Origin: Golubevia sp. BC0850
Taxonomy: Eukaryota; Basidiomycota; Exobasidiomycetes; Golubeviales; Golubeviaceae
Assembly (NCBI GenBank): GCA_012976225.1
Contig: JAAVVG010000018.1
Location: 310,001 to 374,000, forward strand
DNA length: 64,000 bases
Direction: 5' to 3'
The notes below the pieces were generated by a model, which was not told where the DNA came from, made no database searches, and worked only from the letters and a program-made list of their open reading frames with translations. Below, one piece after another: positions 1 through 11,038 of the stretch. Within the stretch, counting starts at the first letter, position 1. Each line of letters begins with the position of its first letter. A program made the translations under genes and the position numbers.

Positions 1-94
1 AACTGGGAACCGAAAAAGTGAAGCTACTGAGATGACGCAGGGAGAAAGGGGTTGCTTGTTCTGCCCAGCGTTAAAGGTCCGAACCGAGATACAA

Positions 95-688
95 TCAGAA
101 CTTATTCCATCCAGCAGAGTGACGGATCTTGTTGAGATCTCCGTCTCCGAGTTGGTCTTGTCCACCGCAGTTGGTCGCATCAGAAGTACCGAAGTGCTTC
201 TTGCTGTAGAGAGCGCAGGTCTGAGACATGGTAAGTGATGAAAGAAGTTAGTGATGGTGTTCAAATTTGAGTCGAGAAAAAGATTGAGAAAGGAAGCAGT
301 CTACTCACAATTCCATCTTCCTTGGCCGAGTTGAAGTCGAGGTAGGTGTTGACGAACTGGCACCCTGAGACAGAAGCTGTGGAGGCCGCGAAAGGGAACA
401 AACAACTTCTGTTAGCAGATTATCAAGAATAAGATCGGATCTCAGTATCTCGACTCCTTTGATCCTCTGTCGCCGTCACCGCCTCTACTCACAACAGAAC
501 TTCCAGCACTCTGCAAGTGAGTCCTTGATGGAATAGGTCAAGTAGTCCGGGGCTTGAGTAGCACAAGTCTTCTCAAGGAAGGAAAAGGCGTAGATCTCGG
601 TGCGTTCTTCCAGGGCTGGCGCAGCGGAGACCAAGCTGGAGGAGGTGGCGATCAAGAGGAGAGAGGCGAGGGTGGCGGTGAATTGCAT
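95..688 (-). CDS. Small secreted cysteine-rich protein, family copy A
   Basis: Three exons (688-493, 376-309, 220-95) give 129 residues. A signal peptide occupies about residues 1-22 (hydrophobic core, then VSAAPALEER). The mature part has a CWKFC pair, an SVSGC-x-FVN motif, a TCALYSKKHFG segment and one more cysteine in a TNCGGQDQ motif. This layout resembles the PAN/apple-like small secreted proteins that basidiomycetes carry in multiple copies ('fruit-body-specific' type); that link is from memory of the pattern. Molecular function is unknown; it should be extracellular or in the cell wall. Exon lengths (196, 68, 126) equal those of copies B, C and D, which fixes the model. Promoter and exon 1 are almost identical to B and D, but introns and exons 2-3 have diverged (about 8-15% in the exons), so the gene is a mosaic. 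Residue 31 is E and residue 49 is L, where the other copies have G and M. Confidence 0.88.
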
Positions 689-976
689 CTTGACAGTTGT
701 CGATGGTTTGAAGGTTGGTTAAGAGAGGAGAGTAGAGGTAAATTGAGATGAGAGAAGATTGTTGGAGTGAGGAAATTGAAAAGAATGGGACATTTGACGC
801 TGCTTTTATACCCTTTCCCGTCGAGAAGGAACTGCTCCCAACGCAGAGTACAGACGACCCAAAGAAGGTTAGTCAAGGTGAGATCTGGCTCCTCCAATCG
901 CTGACTATTGGACATCCAAGACAGGGGAGAGAGTGAGGCGAGGAGGCGAGAGGATCAAGAAGCCCAGGCACGTCGT
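493..976. repeat. 5' segment of copy A nearly identical to copies B and D
   Basis: About 480 bases covering exon 1, the leader and the promoter match the corresponding parts of copies B (26.0-26.5 kb) and D (45.9-46.4 kb) with only a few substitutions. At the four promoter sites where B and D differ, A has the B state. Similarity falls sharply at the exon 1/intron 1 junction (493/492) and again near 976, beyond which only a short TTGCGGAT element is shared. Confidence 0.8.
804..912 (-). promoter_or_regulatory. Copy A promoter: TATA box and inverted CCAAT pair
   Basis: On the minus strand a TATAAAA box lies at 810-804, about 115 bases before the ATG. Further upstream TCCAAT and ATTGGA face each other 8 bases apart (912-907 and 898-893). 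The arrangement is the same as in copies B and D. CCAAT boxes are bound by the HAP/NF-Y complex in fungi; occupancy here is inference. Confidence 0.6.
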
Positions 977-1256
977 CGACGACTGCCCTTGAAATCCGCA
1001 AGTGGGTGGGTATCGCTTGCACTGCATTTGAAAAGTGTTATTATACTCTGATCGGCTATCTCCTCAAACCTTCGCAAAACATTTGATATCTCTCAACCCA
1101 GTTCGAAGACCCATTCGCAGGCAAAGAAAGAGTGGTGTGGGTTCACTCATTTGACATCCAGCCTGTATTATCTTGACAACAAAGGGTCACTCAGCTTCCT
1201 AAGATTGCCCATCCCCAATCTCTCCTTTCTTTTGAGTTACAAAGTCTTTTATCTGA

Positions 1257-3365
1257 TCACCTCCTTCTCCTCTCAACCGCTTTCTTTAACCCTTCCACCT
1301 CCTCAAACTTCTCAATACATAATCCAGCTTTCAATCTTGTTCCATCATTCTTAGAATTCAATTCCATAGCCTTCCTAACTTGATTTTCCAACTGACCGGT
1401 TTCTTTTTCTTCTCCGTCTTTTTCCAATTCAACCTTCTCAGAGCTGTATGAATCTGAAGGAACAGCACCTCCAGCTTGACTCAATAAAGGACCAACACTT
1501 AATTCTTTCCAACCTTTCCAAATGTTTTCTACTCCCATTCTATTCTCTTCTTCCCCGCCTTCAGCTTCGTGAGGATCTATTAAATAAAGTAAGTAGAGAG
1601 CATCAAATCCTCCAGCTCCAGGAACCCCACCTCCAAGAATTCCGTTTTCACCTTCTATACTTGCTTTTAAAATCCTACCCATTTCATCAGGTTCGATCTC
1701 AGCTTTGGATCTTTGACCTAGTTCTCTCATTCCAGCTCTGATAGACCTTAAAGAATTTCGAAGATCAACTAAAAGACTTCCAACTTCAGTCTTGACTTCT
1801 TCTTTTAGTTTGGAATCCCAATTCATGCTCTTGACTTTCGAAAACTTAGAGATCATCGCCTTATACTCTTGAGGGTCTTCCACGAAGGAAATCGAGAGTC
1901 CCAGTAGATTGTCCGCCAAACTCTGATTTGAGATAGAAAGGATGTGGAACAATTGCTTTGACCATTCTGGCTTTGATGACTTCCATTCATTGACTTTGGA
2001 GACTAGAGACGGGGTGTTACTACCAGTGTCTACATCTGCTAGAACTAGCTTGATAAAGGGTGGTAGCTCCAAGGGTGCAGGTCGAGGTGTCTTACGAGAG
2101 TTTGAAGGAGAGGAAGAAGAGATTACAGCTAGACCTTCAGCTGCGGTTGGAGTAGAAGTGGAAGTTGAAGAAGAGAGTGGGGATGGATGCCAGAGTGGAT
2201 TCGAAGGGTCTAGGAAAGGCAAGAGCTCGAGAGATGTGGTCGAGCCCTGCCGCAAAGGAAGGGAGAATCAGAGATCAGGCGAGAAATCAAATCGAAGCTG
2301 TTGTTTATTGCGAGACTCACTTGCTTTTGACCTTCGCCTTCTACTGTAACTTCTGCTCCATCTTCCAGTAGAGTTTTCAAGACTTTAGGATCGAATCTTC
2401 TGAAAAGTTGACTTCCCCAAATAGCAGAAGAAACATCGAAACCGGATCCAACTTTCCCCTGAGCAGCACAGTGAGCCAATTGAGCTAGATTGTGAATCAG
2501 AGCTAAGTCTTGTTCCGAGAGAGCCGAGGTTTGAGTCGGAGTGCCAGAAGCTGAAGGAGTAGAATCTTGAGGTTGAGGTGAGACTCCTTCGAGATGCAGC
2601 ATCAAAGCTCCAACTACCGAAGTAGTCATAGCTGCCGAAGAACCTAGACCAGTCTTGTGAACCTGCCTGATAGCACACTGTTGAGATTCGAAAGGGTCCA
2701 GACTTTTCAGGTAGGAAGTTGTTGGTGCAGGAGCTGGTTTGGAAGACTAGAGGATGAAGAGGGTGAGATGGAAATGAGAAGACGTTCGACTGTAAGGCCC
2801 TACCCTATCTTAGACTTACCTGTTGAGAAGAATCATGGACTCTTTGCGAATAAAAGTCATTATCTCCTACCACTACGATCTTGAGACCCTTTCTGAGTAG
2901 AAGGTTCTCTAGATGAGAAGATCCTTTCAATTCTGAGATCAATCGAAGAGAGTAGAGGATGGCCAAGGATAAGAAAGGGTTCTGACCAGCTTCTGGAGAG
3001 GAATATGTTTCTCTGAGAAGGGCAAGAGAGATGGAAAGAGTCAGTAAAAGAAGGCAAAGGCGAAGAGAACTTCCTTCCTTCTATGCGACTCACCGTGTCT
3101 GTTCCACGAACCAATCTGTTTTCTCTTGACGGCTGTCAATCTTTCTCACTTTGTAATGCCATCTTGCACCAATGAATTGAGGAGATTCCACCAAGATAGT
3201 AGACTGAGGGACTTGATTCGAATCCTCTTCGTCGGTGATGAAAGTGTAGAACCTTGAATCAGTTGCGATGACTAGGCCGGGATAAGCTGGATCTAAAACC
3301 AGATATCCTCCAGCTATGAGTACCTTTCCAGGCGCAGATACCACCGTCGTCTTGGAAGAACTCAT
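1257..3365 (-). CDS. ERG8: Phosphomevalonate kinase
   Basis: GHMP-family kinase converting 5-phosphomevalonate to 5-diphosphomevalonate with ATP, in the mevalonate pathway to isoprenoids and ergosterol. Four exons (3365-3094, 3012-2820, 2746-2321, 2246-1257) give 626 residues. The N-terminus carries the SAPGKVLIAGGYLVLDP signature. The ATP-binding loop KTGLGSSA lies at about 186-193, and the C-terminal GGVPGAGGFDAL motif is typical of this enzyme rather than of mevalonate kinase. The protein is longer than yeast Erg8 (451); the extra length lies in Ser/Thr/Glu-rich loops. The start at MSSSKTT was chosen because it directly precedes the conserved beta strand; an in-frame ATG 75 bases upstream (3440) would add residues without conservation. 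Its start faces DAD3 across 96 bases. Confidence 0.93.
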
Positions 3366-3461
3366 TTTGACGAAAGAAGTGGGTTGGGCAAGAAGAAGGA
3401 AAATCACGCTGCGTCCTTCTGTTGAAAGCAACACCATCATCGAAACGGAATATATCTCAAA
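3366..3461. promoter_or_regulatory. Shared ERG8/DAD3 divergent promoter
   Basis: Only 96 bases separate the start codons of two divergent genes, so both leaders and promoters must sit here or overlap the coding exons. No TATA box is visible. Confidence 0.5.
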
Positions 3462-4089
3462 ATGGAAACTTCGAATCAGAATAGGAATTCAACGAATTGG
3501 TCTAATGAAAACAAGGAGAAGAACGACCATCAGAATCAACTGCAAGATGGGAGTTCTCTAGCCACCTCTTCAGCTGCAGCTCAATCCTTCATCAACCCAT
3601 ATCAAGGTCATAGAGCTCTCACTCCAGTAGAACAAGATTTATTGGGTGAATATGCCAGATTAGCTGCCACTATCAAAAGAGTCAGTATCATGTCAACGTC
3701 GCGTTACTTTCTCTCCCACTCCTCCCACTTCCCTATCTCTATCTAAATGGCTGCCTATCCTCTCCTTCTCCCCTCAGATCACCTCCCTATCGCGACCTTT
3801 GTCCTCATCAACAACTCATTCTGCTCTACTCTCTCAATTGAGAGTCCTCGAAAGGAAGATGGGTTTAGTCTTAACTCTGTTCAAAGCTAGTGTTTGGGCT
3901 ATCGTAGTACAACAACAAGATGAAGCCGAGGAAGCTAGGTTGGCTGAAGAAGCTAGGTTGAATGCTCAGGATTATCAGGATGGTTATGGAAATGGAAATG
4001 GAGGTTATGGTGGATATGATGATGGAGATGATACTATGAGAGGCAAAGGAGGGAATGCTAGGTTTAGCACTGCAAGTGGGTATTATTAA
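3462..4089 (+). CDS. DAD3: DASH complex subunit Dad3
   Basis: Subunit of the fungal DASH/Dam1 complex, which couples kinetochores to spindle microtubules. Two exons (3462-3680, 3778-4089) give 176 residues; the donor is the unusual GTCAGT. The conserved core is the LTPVEQDLLGEYARLA helix (about residues 53-68) followed, in exon 2, by an ERKMGLVLTLFKASVW helix. This matches the yeast Dad3 pattern (E-x-KIGLVGTLLKGSVYSLILQ). The family is usually about 90-100 residues. Here the core is flanked by an N/S-rich N-terminus of about 50 residues and a Gly/Tyr/Asp-rich tail, both probably disordered. Identification rests on the two helices and is firm. Confidence 0.88.
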
Positions 4090-4711
4090 ATGAGATCTGA
4101 ATAAGCTGGATAGAATTAGGTGGAAACTGGAAGGTGAAAGGGAAGGGTTGATAGAGGGTGATCAATTGAGAAGAAGAGCTTGCAACTAGCACTTTCATCG
4201 GAACCTCTGATCTCCAGATAATCTTCCATCTTCCGTCTAAGGATCTACTACTCCCTTATTCTTTATTCAAGATCAACTCGGATTCAAGACCCAACATAAG
4301 GGAGAGCTCTGATCGTTCATCCTTCCTTCCAGTTCCGCCCATACAGGTCCTAATCTCTTTTCCAATGCTTCTTCAACCAATCAGAGCTCACTTAAGAATT
4401 CTTTCGTGTATTCGTCTTCCCGTTATTGCTCTTTCGAGCGCTTCCAAACCTTGAGCCACGACTTTCAGCTGTGTCTCTCTTCTTTCTTCTCTCCCTACTT
4501 TTGTTACCCTATGATTGTCTCCCTGCTGCCAATTTTTTTTTGTATTTGTACTTTCCATTTAATCTCGCATTCTCTGTTGCACTTCAACCGAACGATGTCG
4601 AGTGCTGTGTGACCTCTAATCAGCTAATCAGCCCCCCCCCCTCGGGGCGATAACCTTTTTGGTCCTTACCCCAACATCTATAGAAAGGTTATCATCTGCT
4701 CATCAATCAAC
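4090..4711. other. Intergenic: DAD3 3' end and AMS1 promoter/leader
   Basis: 622 bases with no credible gene; short open frames here lack coding character. It holds a C10 run (4632-4641) and an inverted GATA element just before the AMS1 start. Confidence 0.6.
4649..4693. promoter_or_regulatory. Inverted GATA-site pair upstream of AMS1
   Basis: GATAACCTTT (4649-4658) and its perfect reverse complement AAAGGTTATC (4684-4693) flank a 25-base loop ending 18 bases before the AMS1 ATG. Each arm holds a GATAA core, the site of fungal nitrogen-regulatory GATA factors. A C10 run ending in CCCCT lies just upstream. Regulation by nitrogen is inference; the arms could instead form an RNA hairpin in the leader. 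Confidence 0.45.
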
Positions 4712-7700
4712 ATGAGCGCCAACAGCTGTTCTTCTTATCCATTGTTAGCTTCTTCTGAATCTCGTCCCGTCAGACCTTTAATTATCAGATCTGTACGAGG
4801 TAAGTAACATCTTCCAAGAAGCTTCGCTATCTATCAGCCTGCTCTCGATCTCGCTACTCACCTCCCCTGCCGTGCCTCTCTTCTCGCTCTACCTCATTCC
4901 ATTATCTCAGAACGTAGATTGAATGAATTCATAGGAGGTCAATATGGCAATTACAACTTAGGTTCGATGCTCTTTGAAGCGAAGACTCATAACTATCCTC
5001 AAGAAGAGTTCAAAGCCATCTTCAAGCTAGAAAAGTGGAGTCCTGCTGTTGGAGCTAAGCCAATTTGGAAAGAGGCTAAAGATCAGAAATACGTTGAGTG
5101 TAAGAAGGGGGATTCTTTTGGTCCTAGTTGGTAAGTAAAAGCAACAAAGTGTGTGGGTGGTCGCTGCAGAGAACGTTTTGGTCAAGCTGGGGCAAGATGG
5201 GATGAAGAGAGAGAGGTCAATCTTTTGAAAGATCACTTGGTCTGTAAAAAACAGCAGAGTGGAAGCAGAGGGTTCTATAGGGATATGATAGGGTACCCAG
5301 AATAATGGAATTGGCAGGTCAAGACATGTCAGGTTGAACCCCTTTCCCTTAGCTCCCAAGTATGTACTAATTCTCCGGCTCCTTTTTTTCCGTTTCATAT
5401 AGGACCAATCACTGGATGAAGCTCCACATCAAAGTTCCCCCCGCCTGGAAGAAGAAAGAGTGGTTACAGTTGGAATTCGATCCAAGTTGTGAAGCTTTGA
5501 TCTTCAACGAGAAAGGAGAAGCCGTCCAAGGAATTACTGGAGGTTTTGGAGGAGATAGAAGAGTCGATCTACCCATCAAGAAGGAATGGTTGAAGAAAGA
5601 TGAGATTCTGCTCTACGTAGAAATCTCTTGCAATGGCATGTTCGGAGTGGACTCTACAGGAAATGGTTCGGATCCAGATCCAAACCGATACTTCTCTCTT
5701 AATTCTTGTGATCTAGTCATCAAACGTCCTTCGGTCTGGGGGTTAATGTATGATTATCGTACACTCCTTCAAATGGTTCAACAACTCCCTAAAGACTCAG
5801 TCCTTCAGAATAAAGCTCTTTGGGTGGCTAATGAAATTCAGAACGTTTTCAGAAAGGATGATTTGGAGAGCGTTGAGAAAGGAAGAGAACTAGCTCAAGA
5901 AGTTCTCGGGAAAGATTGGGAGAAAGAGATCAAAGAGAATGTCGAGATCGATGATGATACTGATAGAGAAATGACTTTGGTACACAGTATCGGTCATACT
6001 CATATCGATACCGCTTGGTTATGGCCTTTCTGTGGGTATCTATTCAGGAAAGTAAGGTTAGAGCAAGCCAAGTCATACTGACGAAGATGTCCCTCTCTCT
6101 CCCTTCCAGCTGTGACTCAACAGAAAGTAGCTCGCTCTTGGTCCACTCAACTTTCTTTGATGGATCGCTATCCAGAACACCAGTTCGTCGCTTCCACGGC
6201 GCAACAGTATCAATGGTTGGAGCAGCTCTATCCAGAGCTTTTTGCCAGAGTACAAGCAAAGGTGAAGGAGGGACGGTTCGAAGTTACAGGAGGAGCTTGG
6301 GTCGAGTGTGACGCTAAGTGAGTTATGATTCCGATAGCGAGTTCCGTCAAGCAGAAGCACTTAGTCTTGGCGCCAGCCCCTTTTGAGCGTATCGCGGGAT
6401 CCTTCAGATCCATCGTCTCTGACGCGCTCGTTCGGTTTGACACACAAACTAAGAAGCACTGACCTTTGCTGTGTCTCTTTCTTTCAGTCTTCCCTCTGGA
6501 GAAGCTTTCACTCGCCAATTCCTCTACGGCCAGAGATACTTCCTCTCTCGCTTCGGGAAGAGAACCAAGGTCTTCTGGCTGCCCGACACCTTTGGTTATA
6601 ACAGTCAAATCCCTCAGCTAGCAAGGTCAAGTGGAATGGATTACTTCTTCACTCAAAAGCTCTCCTGGTCTAACATCAACAGATTCCCTCATCACTCCTT
6701 CCAGTGGGTTGGAATCGACGGAACTCAGATCATTTCCCATATGACTCCGGTTAACAACTACGACTCTCAATGCGGGATCGATGATATTCTGAGAGCTGTG
6801 AGGAACAACAACAATCTAGACGTTCAGCCCACTGCTCTACATCTTTTCGGATTCGGAGACGGAGGAGGTGGTCCAACTGATCAGATGCTAGAGGCTCTGA
6901 GGAGAGTTAGAGCTGTCAATAAGAATGGTGGAAAGGAGATTCCAAAATTGCGAATCACCAAGTCGTCAGTAACTCGATTTTCTTCGCTTGCGATCACATT
7001 CACTTCGCGACGCTGACAGAAATTTCCTCACTTCTCCTCTCTCCAGAGTCGTCGACTTCTTCGAGAATCTGAAAAAAATTACGAAGAATGGGTCGAGGCT
7101 AACTTCATTTGAAGGCGAGATCTACCTTGAGTTCCACAGAGGAGTCTTCACCTCTCACGGATCCATCAAGAGATGGAACAGGAAGCTGGAAATCTTAATG
7201 CACAACCTAGAATGGGTAGCAACTTTCGCTTCGATCCAGACTCCTGATTATGAGTTCCCCAAGAAGGAGATCGACGAGCTATGGGAACCTCTCTTGAAGT
7301 GTCAGTTCCACGACGTACTTCCAGGATCATCGATTCATAAGGTCTACGAAGACGCTGAGAGAATCTACTCAGAAATCGCCAAGAGAGGCATGAAGCTTTT
7401 AGCTGGAGCTACTCGTGCAATGAGCTCTTCCACCTCTGGTTCCGAAGTTCAAGATCTAGCCTCCCTATCTCTCATCAACACTCTCGACATTCCTCGTAGA
7501 GAGCTGGTCGAAGTCTCTCTGGATCGTGCAGGCATCAGTAGCAACGAAGAACACGCACTTCAACAAAGAGCTGTTCAAACTCTGGACTCAGGAAAGAAAG
7601 CGCTGCTCCTCTTCGACGATTCACTCTCGACTGGAATCGCCAAATGCGTACAGCCAATCGAAGCAAGCTCGGTCATGAGGAAGTTGGAAGCTGTCTCGGT

Positions 7701-9069
7701 CACGGAGGAAAGTCACAATGTCTTCTCCCTTCAGAACTCGATGGTTCACTTCAGAGTCTCGAATGGAAGGATCACGTCCATCTTCGACAGACAGTCCAAC
7801 AGAGAGATTCTGCAAGAGGGAAAGACGGCAGGGCTGACTATCTGTGAGGACTACCCTCCGCAGTTCGATGCGTGGGAAGTGGAAATGACCTCTTTGGAGA
7901 CTGAGGAGGAATTGAAATTCGATAGAGTCAGGATCTCGCAGAGTGGACCTTGGAGATCTTCGTTGACGCTCATCTCCACGTTTGGTAAAAGTCAAGTCGA
8001 GATGACTGTCAGCTTGGACGCTATCCCAGCTAGTCTGAATGCTGCTAAAGGGAATGCCAGATCTTATCTCAGGTTTGACGCTAATATCGACTGGCAGGTA
8101 AGTTTTTGAGAGCACTCTCGACTGAAAATGAATGCTCAACTCACTCTCTCCTCTCTCCCTTCTCCCCGATCACTTTTGAATTCAATTATTTCTACTTGAC
8201 TTTTGCAGGAAAAGCATCGATTCCTTCGTTTCGCCATGCCGACCAATCTTAGGTCAGACTTCGCCTCCTACGAAACCCAGTTCGGAATCACTCAGAGACC
8301 TACTTCTCGCAACACCTCCTGGGAAGCCGCTAAATTCGAAGTCTGTGGTCATCGTTTCTTAGATTTATCAGAAGGATCTGGTCACTATGGGGTCTCTATT
8401 CTCTCTGACTCGAAGTATGGATACAGTACTGAAGGAGGCCTGATGAGACTTTCGTTGCTCAAAGCACCAACCTACCCTGATGCTCATACAGACGAAGGAA
8501 ACCACCGATTCAGTTTTGGGGTCTACCCTCATCCAAACGGATTAGCGGGAAGCGACGTCGTTTCTGCGGCAAGACTGTTCAACAACCCCCTCGAAATGTA
8601 TCCAAGCTTGAGTCACGGATTCGATGCACTTCATCAAGATGAACACTCCAACTCTTTCTCCGAAGCCGCTAGATCTTTGGGTCAATTGAACAAGTTCGAG
8701 AATCCCATCTCCCTCAAGACTGGAACCAACCCCAACGGAAACGGAATTTCGAACAACACTGTCATTCTGGATACTATCAAGAGAGGAGAACAAGACTTCC
8801 CTTATCATAACACCAAAGCTGTCTCAGGAAAGACGGTGGTCGTCAGGTTGTACGAATCCCTGGGAGCTGTAACGACGGCTCAATTGAGTACGAGTTTGCC
8901 AATCAAGAGCGTCTCCCTTTGCAACCTGCTAGAAGACGACCTACCACAGGAGGAACAGGTTCTGAAGATCCAATCGGTCAGCACTCCTCAAGCTGGAAAA
9001 CAAATGAGCATCATCTCCCTCAAGTTCAGAGGATTCGAGATCAAGACAGTGAAGTTGTATCTGAAGTAG
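4712..9069 (+). CDS. AMS1: Alpha-mannosidase, GH38 (vacuolar Ams1 type)
   Basis: Class II alpha-mannosidase that trims free oligosaccharides; in yeast Ams1 is imported into the vacuole by the Cvt/autophagy route. Seven exons (4712-4799, 4911-5130, 5403-6031, 6110-6317, 6488-6964, 7047-8097, 8209-9069) sum to 1177 residues, close to the family length. The zinc-binding GHTHIDTAWLWPF motif ends at residue 312 (H303, D305). The expected nucleophile lies in WLPDTFGY (D415). A further zinc His is in CQFHDVLPG (about H629). There is no signal peptide, as expected for cytosol-to-vacuole targeting. Two donors are non-consensus (GTGGGT at 6032, GTCAGT at 6965), but both restore conserved sequence in frame. 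The gene converges with the RNase P-like gene, stop to stop 93 bases. Confidence 0.95.
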
Positions 9070-9162
9070 GAAATTGGGTCTAATGCGACGATGATTGATT
9101 GATGCTATGTATATGTATGTAATTTACGTTCTTGACAAATTTTAATGACATGAAAGTTCTTT

Positions 9163-10907
9163 TCAACTCCATCTCGACTGCCGGGTGCTACTTCTAGAAG
9201 ATTCGCGCTTGCCGACGGTATTCCCTAGTTCCATGAGAGCTCTCTTGACCTCCAATTTGATCTCTTCTTTGGAAGTCGAGTAGACTGCAGGAGACGGACT
9301 GAGAACGTGGAGTTGGTCTGCGAGAGCAGCAAAGGAACGAAGGTAGTTGATGTTAGCTCAAGTCCACCTTCATTCAGATCGAGCGCCTCTCAACTATTTC
9401 CGAAACTCACCCAGTCTCAACTTCCAGCCCTTCTGACCATCCCCCTCAGAGATATCCATCTCTAGTTCCCTCTCTTTGACCACCTCCCTTAGCGCATCGA
9501 CCAATTTGGTTCTGACTCGATTCCTATCACTTGCTAGCTTCGAGATCTTCTTTTTGGCCACAAAGACTATGAAATAGAGAGTCTTGTTTCTCATTCTGGT
9601 CACCTTTTCTCTTTCTAAGTCCGAAATTAGGTTGCTATTAGAAGACAAAGATGAACGAAGCGAAAGAGGAGAGAAGAAATGCTTTTTGGTATGAGTTGCT
9701 CTTGAAGGTGGAAAGGGAAGATAAGGTGCTGTGACTCTGTTGGTGGAAAACAGGTTCCTGTGTCTCTTCTCAAAGGCTTTGATATCAGATCCTTTGGAAT
9801 CTCCAAATCGCGGGTCTGATTCCGAGTCGAAATCTTGACGTTCGGGTTGAGGTTGATTTTGGACTTTGCAGGCGGAGGAGATCGAAGTGGGGTAAGGTGT
9901 CCAAGCAGATGATGCAGCTTCTTTAACCTGAGAGTTTAGTAGGTTGATAGAAAGTAAAGGATCGAGAGCTGAAGATACGCCATAGCTGCTTAGAGGTTTT
10001 AACCCGATGCTGAACAGGTTGGAGGTCGCTTTCTGAGTGTTGAAGTTGCTTTTGCTCTCATCCTTTTCTGGTTCCTTCCGACGCCTAGATTTGTCAGGAC
10101 TGAGACTTGACATCTCCTCCTTCTGCCTTGCTCTTGCTGAGGCTAAGAACCTTTGCCGACTAGAATTTGCATATTGATTGGGAGAGCTGTAAAGCGAGTG
10201 AGGGAAGGGAAGAACCTAGATCCCATAAAAGTTCAACCAGATTGAATTCGACATAGTCCACAAAGTAAGCAAGGGAGGTAGTGTCCGGAGGAAAGGAAGT
10301 AAAAAAGGGAGAGATTGGAGAGAGGTTGCGGTAGTCAGCATTGGATTCTCTTCGATCTCTTCCTTCGTCTTTCTGATACAAATCTTACCTTGATTCGATT
10401 CTTGAAATGTACCTCTGATTGTTTCTTTCTCGTAGGAGCCAAAGTCGTGCTTCCGTCTTCTTCCGTCTCCGCTGTCCGGATCACTTCTCCATGTGTCTGG
10501 GGCTCTTTGCCACAAGATCCTGTGACTCTGCGAGTCTGAAACAGTGCTTTGATGGATCCTGATGGTAGAACCGAAGTCGAAGACGAGTCTTGAAGACGCA
10601 GAGAAGGTCGAGAAGTAGGAGGTGAAGAACGAAGAATTTTTCTGTTCGTCTTGCTTTTCGAAGCCTTCGTCGACATCGAGATTGACCTGGTGCAGTGTCG
10701 ATGTTCGGAAGACATTGCATCTAATCCAATACCTGGAGGTAGTCGAGTTCCAGGGGAGAGAGTAGTGATTAGCCGATTTCTTGCGCTTGCTGGCTTGGTG
10801 GAACTGCAGCTGTTTGAGGCTGCCAGACTCGATTGTCTGTTCCCAATCACCCGATTGCATGCGATACAAATCTTTGATGACCATGAACTGCTACTGCCAG
10901 AAGCCAT
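9163..10907 (-). CDS. Mitochondrial RNase P protein (RnpA)-like protein, 5' end uncertain
   Basis: The secure part is a long exon (10186-9411) spliced to a last exon (9317-9163), ending RQSRWS. Near the end of the long exon a segment reads LYFIVFVAKKKISKLASDRN, then RVRTKLVDALREVV. This resembles the FVVSKK-x-GKAVxRNRVKRxLRE core of bacterial RnpA, the protein subunit of RNase P, with the RNR motif kept. After it comes DQLHVLSPSPAVY and a short helix. The upstream 300 or so residues are Ser/Arg/Lys-rich. An open frame from 10907 (MASGSSSSW...) could encode a mitochondrial presequence, but it joins the long exon in frame only through a minor acceptor, so the 5' structure is unresolved. A role in mitochondrial RNA processing is inference. 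It diverges from PKR1. Confidence 0.5.
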
Positions 10908-11038
10908 TCCCTTTCGAAGAACGTTTCGGTGAACGTCGAGCGCAGTGGTGGTTCGAAAAGAAGACGATTTTTAAGAGAGCAAATCTTTCTCTTCCCAACC
11001 ATCGCAAGCTCTCATCTTATCCCCTCTAACTTCTGATA

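Noticed and set aside
652-915. Minus-strand open frame repeated at copies A, B and D.
   Set aside because: It covers the promoter, leader and exon 1 in a non-coding frame; its conservation follows from the duplicated block.
5027-5398. Minus-strand open frame inside AMS1.
   Set aside because: Lies across AMS1 exon 2 and its intron; no coding signal of its own.
10216-10884. Alternative long frame on the minus strand opposite PKR1's promoter side.
   Set aside because: Overlaps the 10907 frame; neither is proven, and this one lacks a plausible N-terminus. Kept only as an alternative reading of the RnpA-like gene's 5' part.
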